Of a DNA stretch of 64,000 bases, positions 47,166 to 60,118 are shown piece after piece. Every line of letters begins with the position of its first letter. The stretch's first letter is position 1. The notes under the pieces are model-generated. The model saw nothing but the letters and a program-made list of their open reading frames with translations, ran no database searches and was not told the DNA's origin. The translations under genes were made by a program, and so were the position numbers. Source of the stretch: Parascedosporium putredinis (Eukaryota > Ascomycota > Sordariomycetes > Microascales > Microascaceae). The stretch covers positions 2,232,001 through 2,296,000 of the forward strand of contig CASHTG010000015.1 in the NCBI GenBank assembly GCA_949357655.1. The letters are read 5' to 3'.

Positions 47166-47727
47166 CGCGATGGTGGGGCTGGCCTGACAAGGGAAGCGAA
47201 GCGCGAGCAAATGGAGCGCAGAAATAGATACACTTGTAAAGAAAAGAAAATGAGAAAAGAAATAAGAGAAAAAAAGGAAAAAAAAGACAGCTCTTTGGGC
47301 TCGAGTTCAGCTAGATGGAAAAAGAAGCTTCTTTGCGACCGATCCTCGTCACGGACATGAAAAACATCCCACTTCGGCGTCATGAGCGAGCTCAAAGACC
47401 GGCTCCAAAAAAAAAAAAAAAAGTACAAGTAGCATGTATCTTTTTGGACCCCACTTGCCTGTCGTTTTGGCGGTCTCTCGTTGCCAGTATTGAAATCACC
47501 CCGCGCTAGTCCCAATTGGGCAAGGTCAATACTTGCCCTAACAAGCATTTCCCCCAAGCACACACGTTTTGTCCAAAACTCGCTGGCGGCTGATCTCGAG
47601 AAGAATTTCTGAACTTCACCTCATCAACCAAAAAGTCCAGCAAGAGAACTTCGTCAGTTCTCCTTTTTTTCCAACTCAACTCATACCATTTTGCCCTTAA
47701 ACATCCTGCCTTCATCCACAAGAAGAT
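47166..47727. promoter_or_regulatory. Divergent TRM82/P0 promoter with poly(dA:dT) tracts
   Basis: The region between divergent starts has A/G-rich stretches at about 47235-47290 and an A-run of about 17 at 47407-47423. Such tracts usually exclude nucleosomes at fungal ribosomal-protein promoters. No specific factor site can be claimed. Confidence 0.5.
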
Positions 47728-48982
47728 ATGGGGGCAAAACTAACAAGGCCGTTTACTTCGAGAAGCTCCGGGGGCTGTTGGAGGACTACAAGTCGGTTTT
47801 CATCGTCTCCGTCGACAATGTCAGCTCTCAGCAGATGCACGAGATTCGTGCCTCTCTCCGCGGAGAGGGTGTCGTCCTCATGGGCAAGAACACCATGGTG
47901 AGTTTTGTTACCAATCCCTAGCTTTCAAATCGTAAAATATGATATTTTTCTCTGCTTGTTTCGGCCCTGGGGAGTCTGGGCTTTCCTTTTTTGCTCTTTG
48001 TTTCTCTTTTCCCTACTTTTCGCAGATTGCTTTGCCGGATTGGGTGCAGGGTAGCCCTCTTTTATACTAATCGCCAACTTGAACTTGTCTAGATCCGACG
48101 TGCGCTCCGTACTTTCATCACTGACCTCCCCGACTACGAACGTCTCCTCCCCTTCGTCCGTGGCAACGTCGGTTTCGTCTTCACCAACAACGACCTCAAG
48201 GACATCCGTGACAAGATCCTCAACAACCGTGTCGCTGCCCCTGCTCGTGCTGGTGCCGTCGCCCCCATCGATGTCTGGGTCCCCGCCGGAAACACCGGTA
48301 TGGAACCCGGCAAGACCTCTTTCTTCCAGGCTCTCGGTGTCCCCACCAAGATTGCTCGTGGTACCATTGAAATCACCACCGATCTTAAGCTCGTCGAGGC
48401 CAACAGCAAGGTCGGTCCTTCCGAGGCCACCCTCCTGAACATGCTCAACATCTCCCCTTCACCTACGGTCTCGGAATCGTCCAGGTCTACGACCAGGGCA
48501 ACTGCTTCCCCGCCTCCGTCCTCGACATCACCGACGAGCAGCTCCTCAAGTCTTTCCAGTCTGCTGTCACCACCATTGCCGCCGTCTCTCTCGCCGCTAA
48601 CTTCCCTACCCTTCCTTCCGTTGCCCACTCCTCATCAACGGCTACAAGAAGGTCCTCGCCATCGCCATCGAGACCGACTTCTCCTGGCCCGAGGTTGAGG
48701 AGCTCAAGGACCGTATCGCCAACCCCGATGCCTACGCCTCCGCTGCTCCCGCTGCTGCTTCCGGTGGCGACTCCGGCGCCGCTGCTGCCGACGAGAAGAA
48801 GGACGACTCTGAGGAGGAGGAGGATGAGGACGAGGGCGGCTTCGGCGGTCTCTTGTAAGTTTTTCTTCTTTATCCTTGGGTGGTTTTTCGCCCCCTGTCT
48901 TCCATTCCCCTGCCAGCCCTCTCTGCTCCCAGAGAATCAATCGTGAGCAATAACTAACTAACACAACTTTCACAGCGACTAA
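47728..48982 (+). CDS. RPP0: 60S acidic ribosomal protein P0 (uL10)
   Basis: P0 anchors the P1/P2 stalk to 28S rRNA and recruits elongation-factor GTPases. The exons are 47728-47897, 48093-48854 and 48976-48982. The N-terminal rRNA-binding domain starts MGGKTNKAVYFEKL and includes VSSQQMHEIRASLRG and MGKNTM at the exon 1 end. A central part follows (GTIEITTDLKLVE; FTYGLGIVQVYDQG), then an Ala-rich hinge and an acidic tail ending GGFGGLFD, the conserved stalk peptide. The last intron splits the final Phe codon. Three one-base losses occur: G-run 47730-47734 directly at the start codon, C-run 48454-48457, and 48630-48631. Corrected, it has 313 aa, the normal length. P0 is essential and extremely conserved, so this gene is the best evidence for sequencing error. 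Confidence 0.95.
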
Positions 48983-49487
48983 ATCCAATAAGTGGAGATT
49001 CGACAGAGATTGCCCCGACCTTGGTATGGCTATGAGTTGGCCGTTTGGTCATGAAATAGTTTGTGGACTTTTGGTCCACGGGTTACACCACATAGTATCC
49101 CTGTTCGGAATCTAACTCTGTTCAAATCCGGGCTTCTGCTGCCTCTCTTTTCGTCTCGCATCCCTACTATTGTGAATCGTATGCACTGGATGTACCTAAC
49201 CGGGAAAGCATCGTTCGGCTTCAAGTGCCATGAAACGTAAGTTGAAGTCCATTTTTCCCTCTGGTCTCTCTCGTTACCATGTCTTGCTCCTCCCCGTACC
49301 AGCTGGCGTCTGGATGATTATAATCCAAACAATCAAGAGCTTTTTAACCCTGAATCTCTATTTTGATGACCCAACACATCACCACCCTATGACTCAGACA
49401 CCAGCTGTACTCTTTTATCCTCACTTTTAGTTTTCTAAGCATTGTATAAGGGTATCACAGCTAACATTACATCAGTGTTTTACAGTT
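48983..49487. other. Convergent 3' intergenic region (P0 / MSH1)
   Basis: About 500 bases of 3' flank from both genes. I see no gene or repeat. Confidence 0.55.
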
Positions 49488-52400
49488 TCAGGCATTGCCC
49501 TTTTTCTTCTTTTCCAATACGCCGCCTCCCGCACTTCGCCTCTCCTTGTGAATGAAACGTGTTGTAATGACTTGCTCGTAGATCATGCGCCCATTTGTAG
49601 ACCGACGTGCACCGTCAACCCCTGTCTTGCATAAAACCTGCTTTGCCGTCTTGATAGCCGCTTCAGGCATGCCTGCGAGGCGCGCCACTTTGAGGGCATG
49701 ACTCTGGCGGTTGACCCCCTTCCGTAACTTGTGCACGTAGACGAAACCCCCACCTTCGTCTTCCTGCACGTCTGTGCAGTACATCTCCACCGCTGCGCCT
49801 CCGCGGGTATTCTCGCCGCCAAGACCCGCGTTCTTCTCCGCAATAGCGCACAACCCGGCCTCCTCTGCCATGTCTGCCACGGCGTGGAAATGGGTAGCGA
49901 ACAGCGTGCGGCACCGGTTCACCGTTGCGAGGTGGTGCAGCGCAGCGTAAGCGACGGCAGTGCCGTCCTCGGGCGTCGTACCCCTGCCAATCTCGTCCAT
50001 GATGACAAAGGACCGCGGTGTGGCAGCGCGCAGGATATGCGCCGTCTCGAGCATCTCGACCATGAAGGTGCTCTGGTCGCGGAAGAGATTGTCGGCGGAG
50101 CCGACGCGGCTGAATATCGCATCGACGATGCCCAGCGAGGCGTAGGAGGCGGGGACGTAGCATCCGATCTGGGCGAGGATGGTGATGAGAGCGTTTTGCC
50201 GGAGAAAGGTGCTCTTGCCCGCCATGTTGGGTCCCGTGATGAGCCAGACGCGGCCGTGGGAAGGGGATCCGACGAGGCAATCGTTGCGCATAAAGGAGCG
50301 GCCCTGCTCCTGCAGGCCTCCTCGACGGTGGGATGCCGGCCGCCCACGATGGCGTGGGCGGTCGAGGCGTCGAGACGCGGGCGCACGAGGCCCCGCTCCA
50401 GCGCCAGGCCGGCAAAGGACGTGGTGACGTCGAGCTCGTCTAGCACGGCGGCGTTGCGCCGCAGCTTCACGAGGGACAGCACGACGCTCTCGCGAAGAGC
50501 GTGGAAGACGCGCTGCTCCTCGTTGCGTATGTGCAGGCGCGTTTGGTCGATGCGCTGGCCGAGGTTAGTCCACTCGGGCGCGTGGAACGAGCGCGTGGTC
50601 CGGCTCGAGCTCAGCGTCTTGAGGTTCGCGAGGCTGCGCGAGTCCTTGCCCTTGACGTGGCAAATGTGGCCGAGGCCGGGGCTCCAGCGCAGCGTGAGCG
50701 ACTGGGCGCCCAGCTGCTCGCGGAGGGTCTCGCCGAGGGCGGTCTTGTCCTCCAAAAGCGCGTCGAGCTGGCGGTGGAGTTTTTGAGGGTGGCGCTCGCG
50801 CTCGGCTTCATGATCCACGGCTCGTTGTCCTCTCCGTAGTGCTCCCGCAGCGAGGTGGCGCGCTTCTTGGACTTGCCCTTGGGCAGCACCGCGGCGTCCT
50901 CGCTGGACCCTTCCGAGGTGACGACCTCTTGCGCGAGGGCGAGCATGTGGTCGGCCTCGGTATCCTCAATCTCGTGCCGGTGAACGATGCCTTCCTCGTC
51001 AATGGCGTCCTTGATGCGTTTGGCGAGCTTGAGGGGTCCGTCGAGGATGATGCGCGCTGCCATGGCGGAGAGACAGTTGGGCGGCACGACCTCGGTTTCC
51101 GGTGTCGGGGCCGCGGTCTCCTCCTGCCCCGCATGCTCGGTAAGCAGCCGCACAATCTCCTCCGTCGCGCGGATCGTGTTGGCTAGGGCGACGAGATCGT
51201 CCGGGTCGCCGCGCCCAAGGGCAAACTTTTGGACTAAGCGTTGCGAATCGTGGCTTCTTTTGAGGAAGAGTATGATGGTTTCCCGCAGAGTTTCGTCTTC
51301 GATGAATCGTGCGACGAGCTCTTGGCGGTTATTGATGACATCGAGCGAGGTGGACGGCGAGCCTAAAAGGGGGTGAAAGGCAAAGAAAGTAAGCATGAAG
51401 AAGCAGCCTGGAGGAATTTACGTTGATGAGTGCATCACGAGGATGGGCAGCTTTCTCTCCTTCCGCCCGTTTACGCTTCATTGTTGCGATGTGTTAGGTG
51501 ACTTACTTAACCACTCGTTCAGAAGACGGGCGCCGCTCTTCGTCACCGTTCTCCGGATAGCATGCAGCAAACTTCCACGAAAAAAGCCATCACGTATTGT
51601 CTGCTTGATCTCCAAGGCCCTTAGGGTATTCTTGTCAATATTCATGATGTGCATGTTTTCGTGGCGGAGCGGGGCTGGAGCTTCATGCTCATGCCCTGCA
51701 GGCGATCTTTTACGTATCCTAGCAGGAGACTACCGGCCGATACCTCTTCTTTGGTGAAGGCCTGCCGTGAATCTTGGGGAAGCTCGGATTCCAGCATGGG
51801 AGTCCAGTCATCCAGCTCAAGCCTACGATCGCCTATGGGAGCATACGTGATCACGTATCGATCTTCAGCGAGGATAGAGGACAGGCCATGGTCAGGTCTC
51901 GACCGGAAGCTTTGGTCTAGAATCACCTCACGCGGGCTTATGCGGGAGAGGATGGATGAGAGTGACGAAAGGTTAGTGGACTGCGTGAAGAAGTGCCCGG
52001 TCGAGAGATCAAGCCATGCCAGGCCAAGCGGGAGGTCTACATCAGGCGAGTCAGGGCAAGAAGGCGAATCCATCCCTCCCAGCTCCGTACCGTTAGGCTC
52101 AGCACCGCGCTCCGGGCAGTCAAGGCCTCGCAGTTGGCTGGATCCTGACTCATGATCCGGCCCGAGCTGCTCAGGCGCAGGCGGTGGGGTTACGTGGAGA
52201 GCCATTACGTAGTTATTGGCATAAGGATCTATAAAGTTCTCGTCGATCAAGGTGCCTGGCGTGATGATACGAGCCACTCGCCTATCGTGCAACAGGCCGC
52301 CCGACTTGACTTTGTCGGCGGCGTTATTAGGAATTCCTCAGCAATGGCCACATATCTGCTGAGATCCTGCACAAGTATTTTGAGGAAGCGCTCCAGCTGG

Positions 52401-53275
52401 AAGAAGGGGAACCCCGCCTGGACAACAGCAATACACGAGGAAGATTAGAAAATGAACATCGGACCAGATTACGGAAGTATGGCGTCTATCAAGTCATGCT
52501 TACGTTACGGGCAAAGGGCTAAGCGAAATCAAGGAAAGAAAAGGTAGGTACGGGAGGACGAAGGCGGGGGTTCGCACAAAACAGACCATGAGCGGAAGCC
52601 AGGAGGGGACAGGAGCGAAGGATAAGAAGAGGAGAAGCGAGGTAACCCGGTGGAATGGGGGTGGAAGGATGAAGGGTGAAGGGCGGCTAGGGTTGGGCGG
52701 TGGGGATATCAAGAAGAGGGGGGCGTGAAAGAGAAGGGTGGACATTACCATGGGTACTGGGCCAGCGCTCGTCTTCTTTTGAGCAACCTTTAGATGGAGG
52801 AGTGGCCCGTATTCTTCAGCATGCTCAAAGTACAGCTCGTAGAAGCCACCCACGCGCGTGAGAAGGACGCAATTGTCGAACTTTTGCATATTCCGCCGAG
52901 CCTGCAGGACGACAGTCGGGTAAGCGGGACCAGTGTCTTCCTCGTGGGGCTGCACCTCCGAGGGAGGAATAACTCCCTGGGGAAGATCCGAGAGCTTCAG
53001 CGTCGATCTCGTCTTCTTTCCCCGCACAAACTCTAATGAACGGGGGAGCATCTCGCGAGGGATCGGGGAGGGTGAGCTGCAAACGCGCCACACCGGGAAG
53101 GATGCGAATCATGGTGAAGCCATGGAGCACGCTTAGCGGCCACTGTAGCGATACCACAGCGGCCACAGACTCGCCCTGTCGAGGTGGACGCCTGGAGACG
53201 AAGCACGCCAAAAGCACGGCCGACATTCGACGAGGCCGTGGTGGCGAGCAAGGGGCATGACAGTCTAGGCAGCAT
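49488..53275 (-). CDS. MSH1: Mitochondrial DNA mismatch-repair MutS homologue MSH1
   Basis: MSH1 recognises mismatches in mitochondrial DNA. The exons are 53275-52749, 52417-51507 and 51362-49488. The likely start, MLPRLSCPLLATTASS, opens an Arg/Ser/Ala-rich presequence. Next come the mismatch-binding domain (LTRVGGFYELYFEHAEEYGP, with the Phe-x-Glu type motif), a connector (SGGLLHDRRVARIITPGT), the lever/clamp, and the ATPase: Walker A GPNMAGKST, Walker B VIMDEIGRGT, and ATHFHAVADM. Frame faults: G-run 53065-53068, 52330-52331, G-run 51671-51674, G-run 50787-50789 and 50316-50317. With one base each, the total is 1,106 codons (1,105 aa). Intron 1 is unusually long (331 bases). The 5' boundary is moderately certain. 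It converges on P0. Confidence 0.9.
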
Positions 53276-53390
53276 GGGCGACAACTCTGGGAGACAGCGC
53301 TCAGCGACAATACTGGGCAACAAGGCGCGGCGGCGAAGAGCGAGACTGCCTTGTTGTCCCAAACGCGAATCGAGGGTTCGGTCCGCGTGC

Positions 53391-53409
53391 GTGTGTGTGT
53401 GTGTGTGTG
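53391..53409 (+). repeat. (GT)n microsatellite
   Basis: About nine GT units just upstream of the MSH1 start. Confidence 0.85.
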
Positions 53410-56400
53410 CTTGCGATTTCTCGCGTGTGCTTGCCCGCGCGAGATGGCGTGGATTAGCAAGATGGTGTAAATGAGAGTGTGTGCCTCAATGCCGAGTATG
53501 TTCCAGTCCGCATTAGGGTATGAGGGTCGAAATCACTGAGCATTGATCAAGAGACAACCCCACCAGTTAGGAGCAAGCAGATGGGACCAGGCTGGCAAGA
53601 GGATGACGTGCGGGTATGGAATAGCATGGGCCGACCAGGCTACGGCTTAGACACCAACAAAACAAGCGGAGGGCCGGATGCTAGAGGAAGCCGAGTCCTG
53701 AACCCAAAACAAAACGGCCTCGATGGTTCGAGGCGTGGGGTCCTTGGCTCTATTCTTGGCAGGCAACAGGACGGACTAAACGGAGAGCCAAGAGATGGCG
53801 ACTAATAATACCCGTTGGGCGGTGAAGCGCAAGCCTATTTCGGGGAAAAGGCGGGAGGGGTGATTCAGGGGAGGAGGGGGGCAATCCGGATGAGATGTTT
53901 CGTAGGATTTGTTGCGTGAGAATCGATCCAGGTTATGTGGCCCACAGCCTCGGATTATTAGCTTGAGGTTGATTCTGTTGCTTTTGTGGAAGATTTGGTC
54001 CAGCACTGGAGCCTCAGGTTTTCTCAACGCTGGTTGGCTGAAGTTTGCAACAGAGCACACTTCGAGAGCCAGTGCTCATGGCCCCCTGTCCATCGTCCCT
54101 CTGCGTCTCGTCGGGTGGTCGCGTGTTTGTGCATAGACTTCAGGGATCTATGGGCACTGGCTAGCCGATTGAGGGTATTAGTGGACAGGAAGACTACCCA
54201 TCCGTGATTCCAGGGGAGTTAGGGGAGGGTGGAGGGGGTGTCTTCAAGCCCACCCCAGCTAAGAGGGCGTACTGCCAGCGTCAACTGGAATTAATTGATC
54301 ATTGATCGATGTTGCCTCATTTGGCCGGTCTGTGGAGGTCGCCGCCCTGACGTTTGATTGGACAAGCGCACGTGGGTTTCGAGCCATGTCGCCCATTGTC
54401 GGTCATGTTCCTCCGCCATGTCGTTCGCCACGTCGCATTCTTGCTGGTCTGCCCACGGCAGGCACTGAGACGGGCGTGACGGGCAGACAGGCAATAATTA
54501 CAATTGCTTTGCTCCCTGTAATCAAGGGATAGAGTCAAATCTATCCATCATCAATCCGTCAAGATCCGTCCAATCCATGGATAGACCTATGCTCTGGAGC
54601 TCTCCGGGTTGATCCATTTTTTCCCGACGCCACAGTGGCTAGGTTTGAACTCTGTTTCTGGGGCACCCTGGGACGCTTGAAAGTCTGGCTGCTCTCCTCG
54701 TCCCATCGACGAACGGTGGAACACGCTATTCCTTCCGCGAGCACCCGCGGTGTTGCTGTGTAGCACTTTAAACGCCAGACCCCGACCCTGATTCCCCCGG
54801 CTTATGGGCCAATCTCTCAGCACGGCTGGAGCGCTCCGAGGACAACCCGGAGATGGCCTTTTCCCTCCCTTCACTCCCTTCCCTCCCCGAAGAGAAACTG
54901 ACGATAAAGAAGGCAAATCGAAGAAAATAGGCGAGAAGAGAAAAAGATCCATGGATCGAGCTGCAAGGCTACATTGACCCAGGCTATCTTGAACAACAAA
55001 GGGAGGAGAGGAATTAGCACCTATGCCTCTGGGTGCTACAGCATCTAGATGGATCCAAAGCGTCCGATTCCATCCACACGGGAAACATTGAAGTCTAGCT
55101 GGCTTCCCCATGCCCCATCAATCTATTGATGTTTACATGGCACGACCCCTAAGCACCTTCCCTAATTCTGTGCATTGCGCCACATCGATGGTTCAGCTCC
55201 AGAAACATGGATACATCTACTCTAGCAAAAACATTGATCCCCGATCAAGGTCGGAGGGTGGGGGTAGCGAAATGTCGAGCTCGGTCACCATGCCAGAGAA
55301 CACGGCCAATCTCGCCTATGCAGGAGGGTGATTCGTGCCGTGCTACACCAGAACCGCCGATTCCCCAAGACCCATGAGTGCTGCACCACATCTCAGCCTC
55401 GTAGATGGGGGTCGGTACCACCCGAAGTCCACCAAGAATGGGGAAGGGCCCGCCTAGCCTTTAGCGCCAAAGGCTGCTGGGGCAAAGAGCAAATGATCTG
55501 GATCAATTAGTTTACCAAAAGTGCAAAACCGCCTAAAAGAAAGCAAACGCAGAAAGCAAGACTAGGAGTGAAAGAAACAAGACGGAACGCAGAGGCGGGC
55601 GAACAATGCTACTCGCATGGGCTGAGCAGTTTACATGACAGCAAGGACACGAGAAATTGGATGTTCCAACCTGAAAGACGGCATAAATCGTCACCATTTG
55701 TCTCATGGAGGTGAGTATGAAGTGGCATGGTGGAATATCGAACTATCGCAGAAAGCACAGATATTACAACCTCGCCTGACGAGGTTTTATCGGAGACCAT
55801 CCTTTTCCTTTTCTTTTTTAAACCACCGGCTGCTCAGCGTTGGCTCATTCCCCAGAGAACGATGGGGAGTGAGCGATCAATAAGTACCGGGGTAGCAGGG
55901 GCCTGGCCTCGAAACACCCTGCATCCATGCCATATCTGCCCTCAAACCTGCCATCTCTGATGATAATATCTGGTATCTGGGATCCAGCCTCGAGATATGC
56001 CGTCCGGCCCCGAGCTTCGGAAAACAGGGACTTGTGGTCCCGGTCTTAGAAAAATCCGCTGATCGCATGGTCGAGGAGATATACATGCAACATGGGCATT
56101 CGCCGGGTCCGGAGAATGTTTGTGGCTCGAGTGCCAGCTCGGTACACAGGTCGGAGAGTTGGAAATGATGAAATGGTTGGAGCTCGAATCATTGGGGAGT
56201 GAATGGATTCGTCGGGCATCGACTAAGATTATTGCAACCCTTCCCCTTCCTTCTCCTTCTACCTGTTTTCAAGGTAGAACGGACCGAGCAACGAAAGACA
56301 GGAAAAACAAAGTACTACAATGATTTTAACCTAAGCAGAGAAGTGGGGTGGGCTGCCCTTCTTGGGACTAGCATGGCTCCTCGGTGTGTTGTTGGAGGCA

Positions 56401-59400
56401 CAGGTGGTGACAGAAGTCACCTTCTACATCCGCGCGCATATAAATGGACACTGGTCTTTCATCATAGTAGGTCCATGCCGAGGAGAGGTGGGGAGACTGC
56501 TCCTCTTCCCAGTGTTATGGCACCAACAACACGCCTCCCGCATCTCGGACAGGACAGGGGGCACCTGGCGTGGATCTGGCATTCGAGATGCAGGAGTTGT
56601 TTTCCTCTCTGTGCATCTACACGTCCACATAAGGCGGATTCGTCGGACGGAGGAGGGCAGGGCATGGGCCCAGTACTTCTAGCCAATAAGTATCGGCCAG
56701 GCGCAATGATAGATGCTCGGAGCGGTAGAGAGTCTGTAGGTGGATACAAGGAGGAAAGGAGCGGGAGTACTTGTACCTACTTCTGAGCACCCCGCGAACC
56801 GAACACCCCGCCTACAGTCTCACGGCATCGCGGTAGCATGGGGCCAGGAGCGCACACGAAAGGGGGAGAGGAGGAGAATAGGGTGTGGCTGGAACTCCCA
56901 AGCGAGGAATAGTGGCCGAATTCGAGCCATGGCCCCCATTTCCTCATCACACAAGCCAAACCCTATTCGGGGCTGGGCCAGCCATGATGAGAGACAGGTC
57001 AGAGACAGGCCAGCGGTCAGATTGCTGGAGGGAGAAGAGGGGTCGGCCTCGTTTCCCCTCAGTGCTCCTCATGCACAATGGCACGGGAGGTAATCAATTA
57101 TGGCTCGATTATGATGGACACTTGGATCACCACGCCCAGCAGTGTCTCTGCCACTCGTAAGGTATGGCGCCGCTCAACGACGTGGGTCGAGGTTACCGCA
57201 TGTACCTGTCCTGGTTTCTTTTCCCGCCGTTACCTATAAGGCAACGACAACGTTGAAACCTTTTGGAAAGTGCGAAATTGGGTTGGGGCGGCTCAAGGGG
57301 TACGGTGAAGGGTAGGCAGAGACCTGTACACGCCCGGCCATGGATTGGATAACGGATGGGGCTCGTCTTCAAACGCGGCCGTGGCGGCGCCACAATGCTT
57401 GATGAGCAGGCAGAGCCCACCCCACAACCACAGGAGCGGTCTGGCTAGCTTGCTTCTCATGATGAGGGCGTCTACATGTAGATCGGAAAAGGGATGGAAT
57501 TGGAAAGGGCGGGGAAGAAGGGAGAAAAGAGGAAGAAGCAGAAAAGGCGAAGAACAAGTGAAGTGGTGCAAGAAAGTAAAGACTGACAAGTGAAGCGTCG
57601 ATGGCCTGTCCTGGCTCGAGGAAAGAAGTGAGAGCCCGACGACGGTCTCTTGGTCCCTGGAGAAGAGAATGTCGATGGTGAGTAACGCCGTGACGAGGTT
57701 GTGCGTCGGAAGATACGTGGTTAATACATGGTAAGGATCTATTACTGGTAACCTGGATAAGAAGAACAAGAAGAAGACTGAAATCTAATACATGCGTCCA
57801 TCTCTTGATCGTGCCATCTCGACTTGGAAATCCTTCAAATCCCTGCTCAGCTCTGGGGCCACTCAGCAGGGCTCGCCCTGTTTGGATTGGGCCATGTAAT
57901 AATACGACTCCAAACAAATTCGTACATACGCATATTATCAGTATGGATCCATTCCATCAATCGTCATCCGACAGAGAGGGATTTCAGAAATCCACTCCAT
58001 CACCACGGGTTTGTCCCTTCTTGCCTGGTACTGGGAGAGCCGAGCCGAGCAGGGACATTAAGCTCTCCCACGCCTGTCTTCTCCGTGAGCCTTTGCGCTA
58101 TGGAGAGAGAAAAAAAAAAAAAAAAAAAGGACTAGAATGGGCGGATAACACAAAATGTTGTTTATCTCGTCGCCTTCAACGGTTGCTTAATGGAGACGCA
58201 GGCCGGGGATGCATCAACAATAGAATGGGTCAATCCAGATGGATCCATCAATTCCTTTGGTCTCTCCTGCCCCCTTCTATTAGTGGCCTCCTGCACTATG
58301 AATGGAGTAGATTCATTCGAATTGACAATACAAGTCGATCGATCCATTCAATGTTCCAATGGACAGATGGATCAATGTACTCGGAGTGCATTATTGTGCC
58401 CTCCGCTAATATTGTCGACCTCGACGCACCCTCCTCACCCTCGACTCGCCCTCTCATTTGTACCCCCCCAAAATGGCCCAAACCATCCGGTGCCACCTTT
58501 TTCTGCGGGATCGGCCGATTTCTCCAGGCCCCATCAGCCCATTTTCCTCACTGCCCAAATTTATCGCCCGACCACTGACCCGAAACAGTCAAAGACAACC
58601 CAGTTCCTCTCGACTGACTGGCTGGCTCGATTCCGTCCGCGGGTCAAGGTCGCTCGCTCACACGCCCCTCCGACTCCGCCTCTGACGCCTCCCTGTTGTT
58701 CCTTTCTTCGCCCGCTCGCCTGTTCGTTCCTTTTTTTCTTTGTTCCACGCCGAAGCCACCGGCCAACTTGCCAATGAATTATTTGCGGAGTGTACATTCA
58801 CACACACGTTGTCTACACTTCTGGCTCCCGGCGCGCCAGGACACACTGGCATGACATTTTTCAACACACACCCCTCCCCCTCTCTTTCTGTTAGAGTAGT
58901 CTCGTAAGAGGGCGTGCCTCCTAAGCAACCGAAACCGAAAAAAAGGTCCGCCCTAGAAAAAGAAGGAACAGGAAAGAAAAGGGTAGACAAAGGTAATATG
59001 TGCTTCCTTGCGGCTAGCGGAGATACCGTCCGTCCCTCCCCCTTAACCTTTCCTTGTTGGTTGTGAGTGGGTTGTGGCCTGTGGCCTATGGTCCAGTGGT
59101 CAGTGGGATATCATAGCCTAGGTCGTAGAGTGGTACCTCGTGGTCCCATCCGATCGATCCTTAATGGATGTTTCCTGTGATAACATCGAACCCGGAGTTT
59201 AGAGGGTGGAGCAGCTCGAGTCTTTGCTTTCGGCTTTCCCACGGTTCGATATATATGACCCCGGGAGCATAACCTCCTCCAAGCTATTGGGAGCCTGCCC
59301 CCGCTCCATCTTCTTTACTCCTCCTTGGCTCTACTCTACTCTATTGGGAGAAACCTATCGACAGACCTGACACTTAAATTCCACGTCCCTGCTATACCTC

Positions 59401-59455
59401 GCCTCTTTTCCTCGTGCACAAACATACATATCCACGCACCCATCTACTCATCCGA

Positions 59456-59457
<2 letters not shown>

Positions 59458-59493
<36 letters not shown>
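59458..59493 (+). repeat. (CA)n microsatellite
   Basis: About 18 uninterrupted CA units, roughly 370 bases upstream of the polyQ gene start. Confidence 0.9.
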
Positions 59494-59494
<1 letters not shown>

Positions 59495-59863
59495 GACCGC
59501 CTGCCTACCTTCACACGTCCAGCCATAGAAGCCTAGGTACACAGGCACACGCAGACGGAAAGACACATATCTTTCCTCACCTACGCCAAATTCCATCAAA
59601 TACCCTGATACCTTTACACCTTGACGCCTCGAAACCTTGATTCTCGATCCATCTCAAGGTCACCCGTTTTCTCGTCTCCTTTGTTACCCGCGGATCGAAT
59701 ACCCCTTATCACACCCACCACCCGAAATCGCCGCCGTGTAACCGGTCGGCCCGTGATGGACAAGTAGGAAGCAGAGGACTCCTTGACTTGATTCTTCACT
59801 CTAGAAACCCTGGTCATCGATACGAGACCAACCCATTTTCTTTCCACCTTTCCTGTACTCGCG

Positions 59864-60087
59864 ATGATGACGACGACAGCCATAAATCCCTTCACTCCGG
59901 TTACCCCCTCCGGAGAATCAATCGTTCTTACAAAAGCTAGCTCCTTTGCAACCTCCCAACTCCAAAATGAATACCCTAGCCAACCCTCTCCCCACTCCAA
60001 CTGACTTTACGGGGAGAAACAAAAAGTCTCGAGGTTACAGCAATTACAGCAGCAACAGCAACAACAATTACAACAACAGCAATTACA

Positions 60088-60118
<31 letters not shown>

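Larger units (their letters stand above)
53276..59863. other. 6.6-kb gene-poor region between MSH1 and polyQ gene
   Basis: The flanking genes diverge. Small ORFs on both strands are out of phase with each other and have low-complexity translations. The GGATCCA/CCATGGATC-type word recurs at about 54541-54585, 54945-54960, 55050, 57944-57960, 58230-58250, 58336-58380 and 59146-59166. (GT)n lies at 53391-53409 and (CA)n at 59458-59493. Antisense or long noncoding transcripts are possible but not shown. Confidence 0.5.

Noticed and set aside
47728..48982. Programmed ribosomal frameshifting or pseudogenisation of ribosomal protein P0
   Set aside because: Three breaks of the same kind in one essential gene, and the same defect in unrelated genes, point to sequence error.
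49108..49130. GTTCAAATCC, similar to a tRNA T-loop
   Set aside because: Flanking bases cannot form the T-stem, and no acceptor stem is present.
49731..50786. 351-codon plus-strand ORF opposite MSH1
   Set aside because: Lies antisense to the MutS ATPase, whose motifs are unmistakable on the minus strand; spans its frameshifts by chance.
57293..58578. Cluster of overlapping ORFs on both strands, candidates for a gene
   Set aside because: Frames conflict, translations are low-complexity (poly-Lys, Ser/His), and correcting single bases does not produce a conserved protein.
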